64,000 nt of DNA from Dendrolimus kikuchii (GCA_019925095.2 CM034413.1:1245001-1309000); one strand, 5' to 3'; shown: positions 1 to 11,066, numbered from the stretch's first letter. Numbers and translations: made by a program. Notes: generated by a model from the sequence alone, not told the origin.

Positions 1-80
1 GTCGCAGTGTTGGGTGTGACTGGCTGCTTTTAATATATGCATATTGGTCTCTTCTGCTCGTGTTTATCATGTTATAGTAT

Positions 81-285
81 ACTAGCTTCTCCCCGCGACT
101 TCGTCCGCGTGGAATAGTTTAAAAAGGGTGGTCTTAGCATAATGATATATAAGCCTATAGGCTTCCTCGATAAATGGGCTATCTAACACTGAAAGAATTT
201 TTCAAATCAGATCAGTAATTCCTGAGATTAGCGCGTTCAAGCAAACAAACTCTTCAGCTTTATATATTAGTATAAGATTGTGGCC
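81..285 (-). mobile_element. Helitron-like element, 3' portion (V1)
   Basis: On the minus strand this segment ends in a GC-rich stretch (AGTCGCGGGGAG) followed by CTAG at 82-85 and then T. That matches the CTRR-type 3' end of Helitron-like elements. The body recurs in the opposite orientation at 63448-63684, sharing the words for AGCTGAAGAGTTTG and GCGCGTTCAAGC. No replicase is present, so it would be non-autonomous. The class assignment is inferred from the end structure and recalled lepidopteran repeats. Confidence 0.5.
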
Positions 286-310
286 GTTAAAACGTAGTTT
301 TATAATGTAA
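278..310 (+). repeat. Fragment of inverted-repeat element E (terminus)
   Basis: Contains GGCCGTTAAAACGTAGTTTT, the terminal sequence of element E, described at 29340-29927. Only this end is present. Confidence 0.4.
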
Positions 311-449
311 TTTATTCAATTAATATTTGCTTGACATTTAATATCTAATTTATTTAATTATTATTGTAAATTAGTTTCAATTGAGATTTAATTATAAAAT
401 CTGAAAATTGCACGCCTAATGAGGCAAAATGTATTGAGACAATTACCAC

Positions 450-1473
450 AAAAAAGGTCGAAATGTATGCTGGGATACATAGTAAAAGTGAAACTTCAAC
501 GGACAAGTGAAAAAACGAATCCCAATAAAATATTGACTTGAAGTTTTACGGATAGGTTTTCAAATTGGACAAGTACTGTAGTGTTTGCTCCTTAACACTA
601 ATATAGATGTCACCGGCTCGTCTACCATTATCGCACGTCCAGCTGTATCAGCCTCCCGCGTCCGATTATAAGCCTCGGCGAAAGGCTCTCGTGCGACGAC
701 CGCGTAACGTCCTCACGGACAGGGTCGACGTTATCACAAAACGGCTGGCCCGGATCAGCCCGCCCGCGGTTAGGACGGCAGGCTGGCAGGCACGGACAGA
801 CCGACAATCAAGATCTCTCCACGTCCCTGCGAGGGACGTTAGGAGACATAGCCCCCCCACAGGATAGACTAGGCGTGTTGCTGGGAAGTTTCTTTCGCCG
901 TTTCTTCTCTCCCAGCCATAACACGTTGCGAAACGGCAGTAAGATAGCGTAGGCCGCCGCAAACCACCGATCCCGGCCCGCCGGAATCCTTCCCCTCGGG
1001 CTTTATATTACCCGTCGCCCGTTCTCAATTAGTGCTTTGTGTCGCCCTATGGTGGGCATCATTAAATTCATCCCCCTCTCATGGCAACAGTCCAGCCGAG
1101 GTAAAACTCCTTAGGGAGCTCCCTCGAGCAAGTTGCCCCCCCGGGCTCGAGCGCTTTCGCTTCGCGAAGGCACTTGCCCCAAAAACCCCGGTAAAGTTGT
1201 AAGGTCTTCGGACCAACAACATAAAGTCAAGTCAAATAAAAAAAAAAACTCAGCCTCCCTACTCAATTGATATCCCCTCCCACTGTGTCTCAATGACGTA
1301 ATACAATCAAGACAGATACTTGTATATTATTATGATATACATACACTACAAGTACATTAACAATCTGCCCGCAAAAGTTTAAATTAAAACTTTGTTCCGA
1401 GTCGTTTTTCCACTTGTCCGTTGAAGTTTCACTTCTACTATGTGACCCAGCACACATTTCGATTTTTCGCAGG
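450..1473. mobile_element. Inverted-repeat element O with GC-rich interior
   Basis: Two arms of about 125 bp lie in inverted orientation at 450-578 and 1349-1473. Both carry a CACTTGTCCGTTGAAGTTTC core and a CAGCACACATTTCGAT-like end. They enclose about 770 bp that is far richer in GC than the surroundings. Single arms recur at 13593-13675 and 14800-14876, so the arm is a dispersed repeat. Open frames across the interior look fortuitous, since the two strands overlap with no recognisable protein. The segment at 867-940 resembles repeat F. A non-autonomous DNA transposon is likely but unproven; two separate copies landing in opposite orientation is the alternative. Confidence 0.45.
867..940 (+). 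repeat. Repeat F-like LINE 3' segment
   Basis: Shows CTAGGCGTGTTGCTGG, a pyrimidine-rich CTTCTTCTC-like stretch, then ACACGTTGCGAAACGG. This is the word order of repeat F (best copy 43139-43316). It lies inside the GC-rich interior of element O. Confidence 0.4.
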
Positions 1474-1751
1474 TTTACTGCAAATTATGATTTGATTAGG
1501 TACATTTTAATTAATGCATTTTTTATTTAAACACATTTTATTTTATCAAACAAAAAAACTGAATTCGATCCGGAACCAATAAAAACATCGACAGTCTACT
1601 CTAATATTATGCCGTTTCTCACCACGTCTAGTCTAAATTTACGCCGCTCTTCCACGCAGCCGTAACGCTTTTTCGTGACAGAAAAATCCTAAGACCCCAT
1701 CTATATAGAAGTTTCACTTCAAAAAAACGCCTACGTAGACATACATTTCTA

Positions 1752-1917
1752 CATACATACATACATACATAACTTCACGCCAGTTCCCTTGCGGGGTAAG
1801 GACGAACAACAGAGCGCCATTTAGGCTTATTCTTACACACCTCACTTGCTTCTTTGACATTCATAACTCTTGTCATGCACGCTCGTCTGTTCTTAAGGCT
1901 CCTAACATCACCTTCTG
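1752..1917 (-). mobile_element. RTE-A copy 1, 3' end only
   Basis: This is a 5'-truncated 3' end of non-LTR family RTE-A. It encodes the last ~50 residues (GDVRS..NRRACMTRVMN...[10 protein letters not shown] type) and a (CATA)n tail as read on the plus strand. Flanking 12-bp duplications CATACATTTCTA at 1740-1751 and 1918-1929 define the insertion exactly. The truncation point (CAGAAGGTGATG) is the same as in copy 5. Confidence 0.85.
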
Positions 1918-2152
1918 CATACATTTCTAGCAATAAATTATTCTATTGTTAAAGGTACATGAACTCAATTTTATTATTACACATCAAAATGTCAAAAATA
2001 GAAATCATTTTGTAGGGAAGTAGCTGTTGCCTGTGGCTTTGTTTGCATAGAAATTAGAAATAGTCATAGTTTAAGTAGTCAAAACTAGTTCAAATGTAGC
2101 GTCTTTTTCACCATCTTAGGAGTATAATTTCCAAAAGCGTCGATATACTATC

Positions 2153-2441
2153 TATCCGGGCGGGATCGGTAAAACAATGTCCTGCGGTCGGATGGCCTGT
2201 CGTAAGAGGAGACAAAACAACCCACAGCCAGGTGGTAGGGTATATGCCCGTCTGGATGACTACTACCCCTGCTCTAGACTATGGAGCCATAACAAGTTGT
2301 ATTCCGGCATTACTAACCAAGTTCCAGTCTGCCTTAAGAGTGCAGCATCGCATTTGTAGCACCTTACAAATATCCATAGGCGATGGTAACCGCTTTCCAT
2401 CAGGACCGTCTACCTGCCTGCTGAACTCATGCAATAAAAAA
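2153..2441 (+). mobile_element. Retroposon D copy 1
   Basis: Diverged member of retroposon family D (family description at 58212-58521). It runs from a degenerate TATCCG head to ATGCAATAAAAAA. A short internal deletion removes the CTTTGGTGTTG segment near 2365. Confidence 0.75.
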
Positions 2442-2917
2442 TACACGTGCATTTATTTCTAATCAGATGTAAGTAAATAAAATTACATCCTTCTTTCTTT
2501 GAAAATTTTCACCCCGTGAAGGGGTGGATTTTCAAAAAAATTTTTTTAGTGAGTAGTATAGAAATAATCCATAATTATGCATTTTCAAAATTTTCCTAAC
2601 CCTATTAATGTGTGCTGTGCGTTGATATCTCATTCAGTTCCATCTCCCAAGTAATGAGAGCTATTCCACCCGGTCTCGTGCCAACGTCGAAAATTCAAAA
2701 CAAAATTCAGATTAAATGAAATTCCACTTCAATGAAACTGCGTGCAAAAATTTAACGGCCAAACCGTATAAGAAATCAGTTAGCGAATTATTTCAACAAG
2801 CAGCAATTATTGTATCGTTTACTTTTCTAACGCCTTCGCAGTTAACACGACACGTTAGGGCAGCGTTTCACATATAAATCGAAGCGTATAAGATGTCCAG
2901 CTATATTTAGTTATTCA

Positions 2918-3408
2918 TACATACATAGCTTCACGCCAGTTCCCTTGCGGGGTAGGCACGAACGACAGAGCGCCATTTAGGATTATTCTTACACACCTCA
3001 CTTGCTTCTTTCACATTCATAACTCTTGTCATGCACGCTCGTCTGTTATTAAGGCTCCTGACATCACCTTCTGCTAGTACACGATCAATTTGATCATGGA
3101 AGGTGTGTCGTGGCATTCCACGACTTCTGCATCCATCCACTTTTGCATTGTATATCTGTTTAGTCATTCTTTCATCATGCATTCTTTCCACATGCCCGAA
3201 CCACCGGAGCATTCCTTTCCTTACGTTCACCCCGACACTCTCTTTCAGACCAACTCTCTTTCTTACTTCGGTATTACGAACGCGGTCCGCGAGCGTCACT
3301 CCGCAGATTTTGCGCAGTGCTCGCATCTCGACCGCGTTTACTCTACTTTCATGCTTTCTCTTCCATATCCAACTCTCGCTTCCATACGTGAGCGTAGGTA
3401 CCAGCACG
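2918..3408 (-). mobile_element. RTE-A copy 2, C-terminal ORF with intact frame
   Basis: Minus-strand open frame 3407-2931 encodes 158 residues of the C-terminal part of an RTE-like reverse transcriptase polyprotein, downstream of the catalytic core. Motifs in order are TLTYGSESW, VNAVEMRALRKICGVTLADR, LRWFGHVERM, RPRHTFHDQID-like (here MPRHTF) and RAYPARELA before the stop. The methionine is internal to the parent ORF and not a true start. A (CATA)n tail follows. Perfect 12-bp target duplications TTTAGTTATTCA lie at 2906-2917 and 3409-3420. A full-length parent would exceed 3 kb, so this copy is dead on arrival. Confidence 0.85.
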
Positions 3409-3420
3409 TTTAGTTATTCA

Positions 3421-3811
3421 AATCAAATAAATTTCATCAGAATTTACTTTTTATATTTAGACAAGGCAACAGATAATATATAGTCCTCCTTGACGATCTG
3501 TCATCGGCGAACCTTGTCAAATCCGGCTGTGCGAGCGCAGGTGGCTAGCGAAACCAAATTTGGTTTTAAAAGTTCTGCAAGGAGCGCAATACAACCGTCC
3601 TGATGAGTCGTATGTATAGCTGTAGGAGATTTTAGGGTGGTTCTTTTTGAGAGTGTTCTACGCGCTCCGTTTCGAAGGCAGCAACAGCTTTATCAATAGA
3701 ATTACGCCAGTCCTTTCTTTGTAGAACAAACTGCTCAACAGGTAATAAACAATAATTAGTTAACATAATATAGTTTATAAATATTGAGGTCTATATTAGC
3801 ATCCACTACAC
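3421..3811. other. Unassigned AT-rich sequence
   Basis: No protein, RNA or repeat that I recognise. A short GC-richer patch lies at 3490-3620. Confidence 0.4.
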
Positions 3812-4032
3812 ACAGATACACTCTACATTAGTATAAGTTTAGTATTAAAATTAGAATAAATTAAAATAATAAGTTATTCTTAAGGTACACCAAAACATAA
3901 AAATTACTACATATAATGTCACATACACTAACAAAAATAAACAATAAGCGTGTATGGAGTCTCAAATTTTTCAGTAGTAAAAAAGGGTACGGAACTCGAG
4001 TCCGTAGAGATATTAATAATATAAAAAAAAAA
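3812..4032 (+). repeat. Repeat G copy 1
   Basis: Dispersed repeat G. It starts with CAGATACACTCTACATTAG, contains GTTATTCTTAAGGTACACC and ACAATAAGCGTGTATGGA, and ends with GGGTACGGAACTCGAGTCCG followed by an A-rich tail. The A-rich end suggests a retroelement 3' region on the plus strand. Other copies are at 6980-7312, 8053-8402 (inverted) and 17428-17612. No coding frame. Confidence 0.6.
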
Positions 4033-4569
4033 AATTAGCATCCAAGCGTGCTGACATTATGAATGCTAACTTTTTGTCGGCGGGCTACTTGGCAGTTTCA
4101 CTCATTGCAAGTCGGAAAACATTGTTGGCGGCTCGAGATGAGAATCAAAAAATACAGCATGGCACTACAGCTTGAATGTCGCCGTTAAGTCTAGGTAAGC
4201 ATACTCCATCCCAAACCGCGTTATCACTCAACATCAGGTGAGACAGTGGTTAAACGCAAAAATATACATCCATTAAAAAAACTGACGAAAATGATCTTCT
4301 CAGGCTCTCATGTTGGCCTAACGCAATGGATTGCGGCCCCGCCATCTTGGTACTTTTATCCCTATGTAAAAAGTTTTATAGCTTAGCCCTGTTAAATGAC
4401 TACCAAATTAAAATGTTGTTTTGCAGCATTTTTGTGCGTGCAAGTATGAGTTTTTATATTTCAACATCTTTCAAAACAGCATCTATTAAAATTCAGCTTT
4501 ATATGTTTGTATCGGCAAACTCCGATTGACTATCATAGCAATTAATACCAAACTAACCTATAGCGAGAA
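4033..4569. other. Unassigned intergenic sequence
   Basis: No feature supported. It contains a short GCCATCTTGG word that recurs near 4900. Confidence 0.35.
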
Positions 4570-4775
4570 ACATACATACATATATCTATCACGCCTGGTA
4601 TCTATAGATGTAGACAGAGACGATAGATTTCCACTTGCTACGATGTACATCTATTGCTTCATCTAATTTCTTCATAGATAAACGTTTATTATAAGTGCTT
4701 TTTACCTGGCCATTCTTTAAAACATCTGCAATTTGATTGTCGTAAGCACCAACTCTACCTAGCAAGTAATTTTAT
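4570..4775 (-). mobile_element. RTE-B copy 1, decayed 3' end
   Basis: Read on the minus strand it gives a decayed C-terminus (DNQIADVLKNGQVKS, then RSKWKSIVS) and ends in a (ATGT)-type tail. This is the same architecture as RTE-A but a different family, B. Related copies are at 16072-16440 and 58125-58683. Confidence 0.55.
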
Positions 4776-5420
4776 AGCAAACATATTCGTTATTATCGCT
4801 TTAAAATGTGAAACATTCTTTAGACTTAGCATAAAAATCTGTAATTGAAACCGGCCCGTTCACACGGCAGGTGGCGTGGAAATAATTGGACCCAACGGCG
4901 GCCATCTTGGATTTACGATTTTACCTTTCTCCCTTACTTTGGGTAACAGTCTGTTGCATTAATTCGCGGAAACGGAGCGTTGGTTTTCAGGGAACATTTT
5001 TATTTTTATTAGAACTTTCAGCCGTCTACTTGTCTGAGGGGAATTCATATTGAAGCAAAATTTTCAGTAACTCAGTACTTTTGCAAGAGTACCCAAAATT
5101 AAGTGTTGTTTTTGAGATTTTTGTACGTGTATGAGAAAAATGAAATGAAATGAAATCTTTATTTGTATGAAACATGGATTAGAAAGAAAAACTTTATTTG
5201 AAGAAATTGCGACGCAATTACATTCCTTATACATTTCTATGACAAAGCATATTTTGAGAATTTGTACGCCGCAATTTCAGCAAACAAGGTTTGCACTCAG
5301 CATATTGCTGTGTCGGAACAATATCCGACACAACGCTGATTTTCAGTGCAAACCTTCCTTTAGGTGTAAGACGAAAATGACCCAGTTTTGTTAATTAAAT
5401 AATAAATAAGATTTTTTATA
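4776..5420. other. Unassigned sequence with (AAATG)n stretch
   Basis: Mostly unassigned. A short ATGAAATGAAATGAAAT run near 5141-5157 looks like a retroelement tail on the minus strand. The frame beginning near 5167 has no recognisable product. Confidence 0.35.
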
Positions 5421-5729
5421 TTTTTATTGCAGGAGTTCAGCAGACAGGCAGACAGCCCACTTGGTGGAAAGCGGTTACCATCGCCTATGGACATTTGCAA
5501 CACCAAAGATGCTACAAATGCGCTGCTGCTCTCTTAAAGGAGACTGGAACCTGGTCATTAATGCCGGAACACAACTCAAGGTTGTTATGGCGACACACTT
5601 TAGATCAGGGGTGTTAGCCATCCAGTCGAGCAAATACTCTACCACCTGGCTGTGGGTTGTTTAGTCGCCTCATGCGACAGGCCGTCGGGCTGCAGGAAAT
5701 TGTATTCTTTCTCCGTTCCCGCACGGATA
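5421..5729 (-). mobile_element. Retroposon D copy 2, near full length
   Basis: Antisense copy, from the poly-T plus TATTGCAGGAG end at the left to TCCGTTCCCGCACGGATA at the right. All internal blocks of the family are present. Confidence 0.85.
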
Positions 5730-6979
5730 GAATAATAATTAATAAAACTAATTCTACTTATATAATATTTAAATTGTAAAAAAACAAATAAATTAATTGT
5801 AATAAAAAACCAACAATAAATACGTTGCTACAAAATTAAACTAAATACTCTTGTATCAACTTGTATCGAATCATTTATTCGAATACAACTCGCTAGTGCT
5901 TGCCAAGTATTAATTACACATTCCGTGTGCCGCGTCACTGGCATGAGGCAACAAATGACATTTTACTTCATAACCTATAAACTACTAATTGTGTTATTTT
6001 ACTGTTAAGATATGAAATGTTTAATATATATTATTTTCACTGTATATATAGGCTGATTACAAGGTCTTATGATATTGTTACAACTCAGGTCGCGACAAAC
6101 ACAAAATCATTGCTTTTGAAAAAAGACACATATTATATTATTATACCAAATCATAGTTTAGCTTGTAGGGATCAATTGTTGTGAAGCAATGTCAAACGGC
6201 AAACCAAAGGAAATGGTTCAAAATCTAAATTGAAGTTTTGTAACCTAAATTTCAAACAGGACACCTCTATAAGCTACAATATGACAGATACAAAAAATTC
6301 CAAAGTCTATTCTCGACTATAAATCTCATATCTTTATTTTCATATTACATTGCTGTTCTGAAGGAAGGAAACGTCATATACTTTATTTTAAAACGTGGAA
6401 AAATTCAGTTCCACGAAGTAGCCACGTATTTTGTTTCAACTCACGCGTGTGTTTCGATTTGTGTTGCCCGATGTAGAACGTTTCCCGCAATGTTGAGTAT
6501 TTATTTTATTAATCAGGACAGAAACTGCTGCTATTGAATATATATGTCTAGTGATAAGGATTTGTTTATGTTAGAAGTAATAACCCGGACCGATATTGTT
6601 GTAATTTCTAATAACACACAGACAGGAGTAATTAACATAACAATTAGTGTTGACGTCAGAGAAGAGACAGAGAACTTCTTGAATAATTATTCTTTAGGTT
6701 TTAAAAATTATTAATATACATTTCTATCGACAATTGCTTCTTATTAATGCCCCTCGTTCGCTATAATTAGTATTATTTGTTTAAAATTGTTAGGTATACT
6801 ATTTAGCAATATATTTCCAATTTGCAATCTTAGCGAAATGCTGGTCATTAATAAATATATATAATTCTGTAGTGGAACACCTACAACGCAATAGATGGCG
6901 CTGTGTAATAATAGAGGTCACAAAAGTTTACCAAAACGTACAAAGCATATATACAAATTTTCAACTGTATCTGATGGGC
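5730..6979. other. AT-rich sequence without recognisable genes
   Basis: About 1.25 kb of AT-rich DNA with no supportable coding region or recognised repeat. A GATGGCGCTGTGT word near 6893 is common in insect repeats but was not traced to a family here. Confidence 0.4.
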
Positions 6980-7312
6980 CTTAGGGACAGAAAGGAAAAA
7001 CAACGCACATGGCGCTAGTTAAGATAATATATATAGGTATAGACATAAGGTACACACTGCACATGCACTTCCTCGCAACACTAGCATGTAACAGATACAC
7101 TCTACATTAGTACAAGTTTAGTATTAAAATTAGAATAAATTAATATCATAAGTTATTCTTAAGGTACACCAGAACACAAAAATCACTGAATGAATGTCAC
7201 ACACACTAACAAAAATAAACAACAAGCGTGTATGGACTCTAAAAACTTTCATAGAAATTAGGTTGTAAAAAAGGGTACGGAACTCGAGTCCGTAGAGTTG
7301 TTAAAAAAAAAG
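6980..7312 (+). repeat. Repeat G copy 2, extended
   Basis: Carries the G core plus about 100 bp of upstream sequence (ACAACGCACATGGCGCTAGT, then CACATGCACTTCCTCGCAAC) that is shared only with the inverted copy at 8053-8402. Ends in an A-rich run after GGAACTCGAGTCCG. Confidence 0.6.
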
Positions 7313-8052
7313 CAGATGGGCCTAGGCCTGCGAGGAATAACATTAGCCTCGCTGGAAGATCTTCCTTTGAGACAGAGGAGCATTCCATCTCGCTCCTCCA
7401 CCCTATACGGGGAACCCCCTTCAATTCTATCGTTTATAAAATTCCGTGATAATTTTGTCAAAAACGGGATATTTATGTTTTCGTCCTGTTTTGAGAAGAA
7501 AAACAAACACTCAAAGAAACTGAGTGTCTTATTAATACTACACTACAAATTATCTTTATTAGTCATATTTGCAGTTAACATTTACATAAAAAAAATAATG
7601 TTTACCACAGTTTAATATAAAAACAAAAAATATATGTATGAATGAGTCCCAAATCACCATCAACTAGGAACGTTCCTAAAAGGGGTATACAACGCTTGTG
7701 TTGCTCAAAATACAAGTCAGCCGCGTAAGAGTTTTATCAACATTGTAGATAGGTCTTGATAAAGGCGATGCATGGGCTTCTGTTCTCCATGACCCAGAGT
7801 TTCGACATCACAAGCCACAAATATTTATGTATTCGCTGCTAATGGATATGTCGGGTTCACGCCGGGAGCGAACGAATGACGCTTCGAAAACAACACAATA
7901 ATAAACTGAAATATTATGATCAAAGTTTATTACATTTACGATATTAAATATTGCATAATAATACACAGAAATATTAGGACAACTCCAAGAGTTGCATCCA
8001 CGCTTGTCAGGTGGCGAGCAGCAATTTGCCCTTCAAGAATACTGCGATGTTT
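7313..8052. other. Spacer between inverted G copies
   Basis: Contains a short open frame near 7298-7615 with no recognisable protein. It also holds a repeat unit (7636-7657 and 7755-7856) that recurs at 8862-8945 and again beyond MITE H1. No gene called. Confidence 0.4.
7755..7856 (+). repeat. Repeat I copy 1, lacking the MITE H insertion
   Basis: AAAGGCGATGCATGGGCTTC through GCCACAAATATTTATG and TATTCGCTGCTAATGG. The same sequence at 8879-8945 and 9206-9220 is split by MITE H1, so this copy is a related empty site. Confidence 0.65.
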
Positions 8053-8402
8053 TTTTTATTTATTTTTTATTATTTTATATATCGCTACGGACTCGAGTTC
8101 CGCACCCTTTTTTAATACTTAATTTCTATGAAAAATTTGAGACTCCGTACACGCTTATTGTCTATTTTTGTTAGTGTATGTGACATTATATGTAGTAATT
8201 TTTCTGTTTTGGTGTACCTTAAGAATAACTTATTATATTAATTTATTCTAATTTTAATACTAAACTTATACTAATGTAGAGTGTATCTGTTACATGCTGG
8301 TGTTGTGAGGAAGTGCATGTGCAGTGTTGGCCTTATATCTATACTTATATATAGTCGTATCTAGTGCCATGTGTGTTGTTTTTTTCTTTTCTGTGCCTGG
8401 GT
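8053..8402 (-). repeat. Repeat G copy 3, inverted
   Basis: Reverse-complement of copy 2 across the whole unit, from the T-rich end and CGGACTCGAGTTCCG to CTAGTGCCATGTGTGTTG. Copies 2 and 3 face each other tail to tail across about 740 bp. Confidence 0.6.
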
Positions 8403-8599
8403 TATTAATTTTTAGGCTCTTTGTGTGTCTTGGTTTGTTTGTGGTGTGTATACTGCGATTATCAAGCAGTAATTATCGACCACATTATATTATGTGCTCC
8501 TCGTCCAAGACTACCAATGTAGACTGTCCGTCGTAGACTTGGTTGTAGAGTTGAAGACTGCCCCTCCTCTGCCCGAACACCGCGTATTTAACAGGTCCT

Positions 8600-8830
8600 C
8601 GTAGCGCGCCGCAGTGACACCATCCGGTAATGCTGTGGCGCCACTTCAGTTACACTTCCTTCATAAAATCAACTTCTGCCATACGTATTAACTTCCAACA
8701 TCCGGTTACTCCATTTCCGATATCCGTTAGCTTAATAATAAATGCTTCTACATTGACATCCGGTTAAACAACTTCCGAATACTACATGAAAGAATACTCT
8801 ATCCGGTTATTGACTACTTCCGTCATATGG
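8600..8830 (+). repeat. Irregular cluster of ATCCGGTTA words
   Basis: ATCCGGT(T/A)A-type words occur about four times, near 8623, 8701, 8760 and 8801, separated by CTTCC-containing spacers. It may be a decayed short tandem repeat. No function is evident. Confidence 0.3.
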
Positions 8831-8878
8831 TTATTTTATAATAACAAATACGATTCCTACATATATCTGAATGGGTCC

Positions 8879-9230
8879 CAAATAAAGGCGATGCATGGGC
8901 TTCTGTTCTCCATGGCCCAGAGTTTCGACATCATAAGCCACAAATATATCGAGGGTTGCAAGGCTATTTGTTTTAAGCGACATTTTGTGTGAGACTTAAT
9001 AACATTATGTTTATTTTATCCTAATGTCTCAACTTAAAGAAATATAAATAATCTGATGTCTAGTTTCAATCTATAGATGTTCTTTTTTTAAGTGTGGTAC
9101 ATAGTTCGTTAGTGATGTGTTTTTCTGGGTCATTTGAAACTTCAAACTTTTCTCCCGACAAATTTTAAAAATGTCGTTTAAAACAAATAGCCTTTCATCC
9201 ATCGATATATTCGCTGTTAATGGAGACATA
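8879..9230 (+). repeat. Repeat I copy 2, interrupted by MITE H1
   Basis: Left part 8879-8945 and right part from about 9206 match repeat I at 7755-7856. The interruption is MITE H1. Confidence 0.6.
8946..9208. mobile_element. MITE H copy 1
   Basis: About 263 bp bounded by inverted repeats of roughly 40 bp. The left arm reads ATATCGAGGGTTGCAAGGCT and continues TATTTGTTTTAAGCGACATTTT; the right arm is its complement, ending ATCGATAT. There is no transposase, so it is a non-autonomous DNA transposon. A second copy in opposite internal orientation is at 24177-24441. The flanks match repeat I, which gives an empty-site comparison. A TA or AT-rich target is likely, but the duplication cannot be fixed exactly. 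Confidence 0.75.
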
Positions 9231-9908
9231 TTAGCAGAATCTTAGGTCCTCTTGCTGTGCGCATAGATTAATAAATGAGCGAATAATTCAACTTAATATA
9301 AAGTTAATAACATAAAACTAATAGAATTTTTCTATCATAATAATTCCGGATAAAAATACCTTTTAATAAATTCCTGTAGATTTTAATGGTTTTGGAGCGG
9401 TAATATTTTTTTTGTTTTTTTTTTTGTTTTGAGGCGAGGGAAAATGCTTAACCGATTTACGCACAAACTGGGTCGTTGCTAGGGGAACGACACGCGTCGG
9501 TCGGGGGCGATAACACTGCAGCAATAGTATGCTCTTGGCAGCGCTCCGTCCGCGATCGACGTCACAGAATAGTGTGGAAGACTCCGAGCGTTGCTGCACG
9601 GGCGAGCAACCCCAATACCCACTAAAAACCCCCTCCTCCCTGACGACCCTGCGCTTTGTATGTGTTGGAAAGGCTGAGATTTAGAACATAGTTACGCCCA
9701 GCCGAGAAGCGGTAATATGACTGGACCCCTGGCAACACACGCCCCCAATCCGCGTTACATTGCCGGCAATGTACACAACGGAACTGGCTCCTCCGGAACT
9801 GTACGTACAATGGTTATGATGCATTGTGTTTCACGCGATAACGCTAAAGTGATGTATTGGCTCGGCCGTTTCCTTGGTACGGGGGTGGGAAAAATGTGTA
9901 TACATTGT
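9231..9908. other. Unassigned sequence with GC-rich block
   Basis: 9440-9660 is GC-rich and not recognised as a repeat; the remainder is AT-rich. Short frames on both strands give no recognisable protein. Confidence 0.3.
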
Positions 9909-10123
9909 TGGAAGGCCACGACACACCTTCCATGATCAAATTGATCGTGTACTAGCAGAAGGTGATGTCAGGAGCCTTAAGAACAGACGAGCTTGCATGA
10001 CAAGAGTTATGAATGTCAAAGAGGCAAGTGAGGTGTGTAAGAATAAGCCTAAATGGCACTCTGTTGTTCGTGCCTACCCCGCGAGGGAACTGGCGTGAAG
10101 TTATGTATGTATGTATGTATGTA
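9909..10123 (+). mobile_element. RTE-A copy 3, 3' end
   Basis: 5'-truncated at TGGAAGGCCACG. Encodes GRPRHTFHDQIDRVLAEGD to RAYPARELA with the frame intact to the stop, followed by (ATGT)n at 10099-10123. The target duplication is weak (possible ATTGTT on both sides). Confidence 0.85.
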
Positions 10124-10173
10124 TTGTTTTCTCTTAGAAGATCATTTTAGCAAGGCTTATATATATAATAATA

Positions 10174-10396
10174 ACAGTCCTTAAACGTCACGCTTATCCA
10201 ACGCAGATAGGCGAGTTAGACACATCGGTTATGTTATATCACGATGTTCTCCTTCACGGTTATCACGTGGTAATTATATCAATATGCACATTAGGTCAGA
10301 AAACTACCTAAGCGGTGCTTGCTTTCCAGCCAAGATTCGATCCCGCGCACTTTGAGTATGGGACGTGTGTGCTAGCCACTAAGCTACCATAGCTTA
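10174..10396 (-). mobile_element. tRNA-derived SINE M copy 1
   Basis: On the minus strand the head (10396 down to about 10325) has a pol III A box-like GTAGCTTAGTGG and a B box-like GGATCGAATCT, tRNA-fashion. A body follows with CTGACCTAATGTGCATATTG and a TA-rich tail. The second copy at 13224-13512 has a better conserved head. The head is not a functional tRNA. Confidence 0.7.
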
Positions 10397-10995
10397 CAAT
10401 CGGAAAAGCTTGGAACCGGTTTAAAATTAACCGGTTATGTCCACATCAACCACACATGGCTGCGCTGTGAAGGTGTGCGAAAAAAAAACTGTACGAGGTT
10501 TATTCAATAAAACCTATTTAACTTGTGTTACAAAAAACCGTTTGATGGAGGTTAAAATTAGAATAAAACCAAACAATTCCTATGTAGTTAGGCTGTAACC
10601 GGTTTGAATTTTTTACCGATTTCCAACCCTTGTATTTTAGAACAACAAAGGCATCATTTTTACGATCAATTACAATATTTTAAGAAAGAAAGACGGCCGT
10701 AAATAACGTCGTGACCTCGAGGGCGTGGGGGACTGACGCGTGAGCTTTATTTAGATATAGCTAAATCTCTGGTAGATGCCTCAAGTTACCAAAAGGATAT
10801 ATACCTCAGGCAACGCACCAGCGTTCCCATTAACGTTCCCAACTGACAGCGTTCTGGCACTGAATTTTATTTCTCTACTAATTTATTATTACTTCGCTCT
10901 TATTTGTTTGGAGCATCGTAGCCATATTGGAGAATTGGAATCTTTAATAAACGACCTCCCCATCCATCTATTTCGCCCAAAACGTTGATTTCGCC
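10397..10995. other. Unassigned sequence
   Basis: No gene recognised. GCAACGC..AGCGTT(C/G)CC-type words at about 10817-10850 recur near 18450-18530. Confidence 0.35.
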
Positions 10996-11066
10996 CTTGA
11001 TGCTCCAAACGGCTATAGGCAACGGTAACCACTTTCCATGAGCTGGGCCTGTTTGCCAGCTTTGAA
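10996..11066 (+). mobile_element. Retroposon D-related 3' fragment (variant)
   Basis: GGCTATAGGCAACGGTAACC, then CATGAGCTGGGCC and GAAATAAAG. Shares the variant CATGAGCTGGGCC with 41888-41978, so the two form a D-related sublineage. Confidence 0.5.

Noticed and set aside
607..962. Overlapping open frames on both strands in the GC-rich block
   Set aside because: No recognisable domain, and frames on opposite strands overlap. The block lies inside an inverted-repeat element, so high GC alone explains the open frames.
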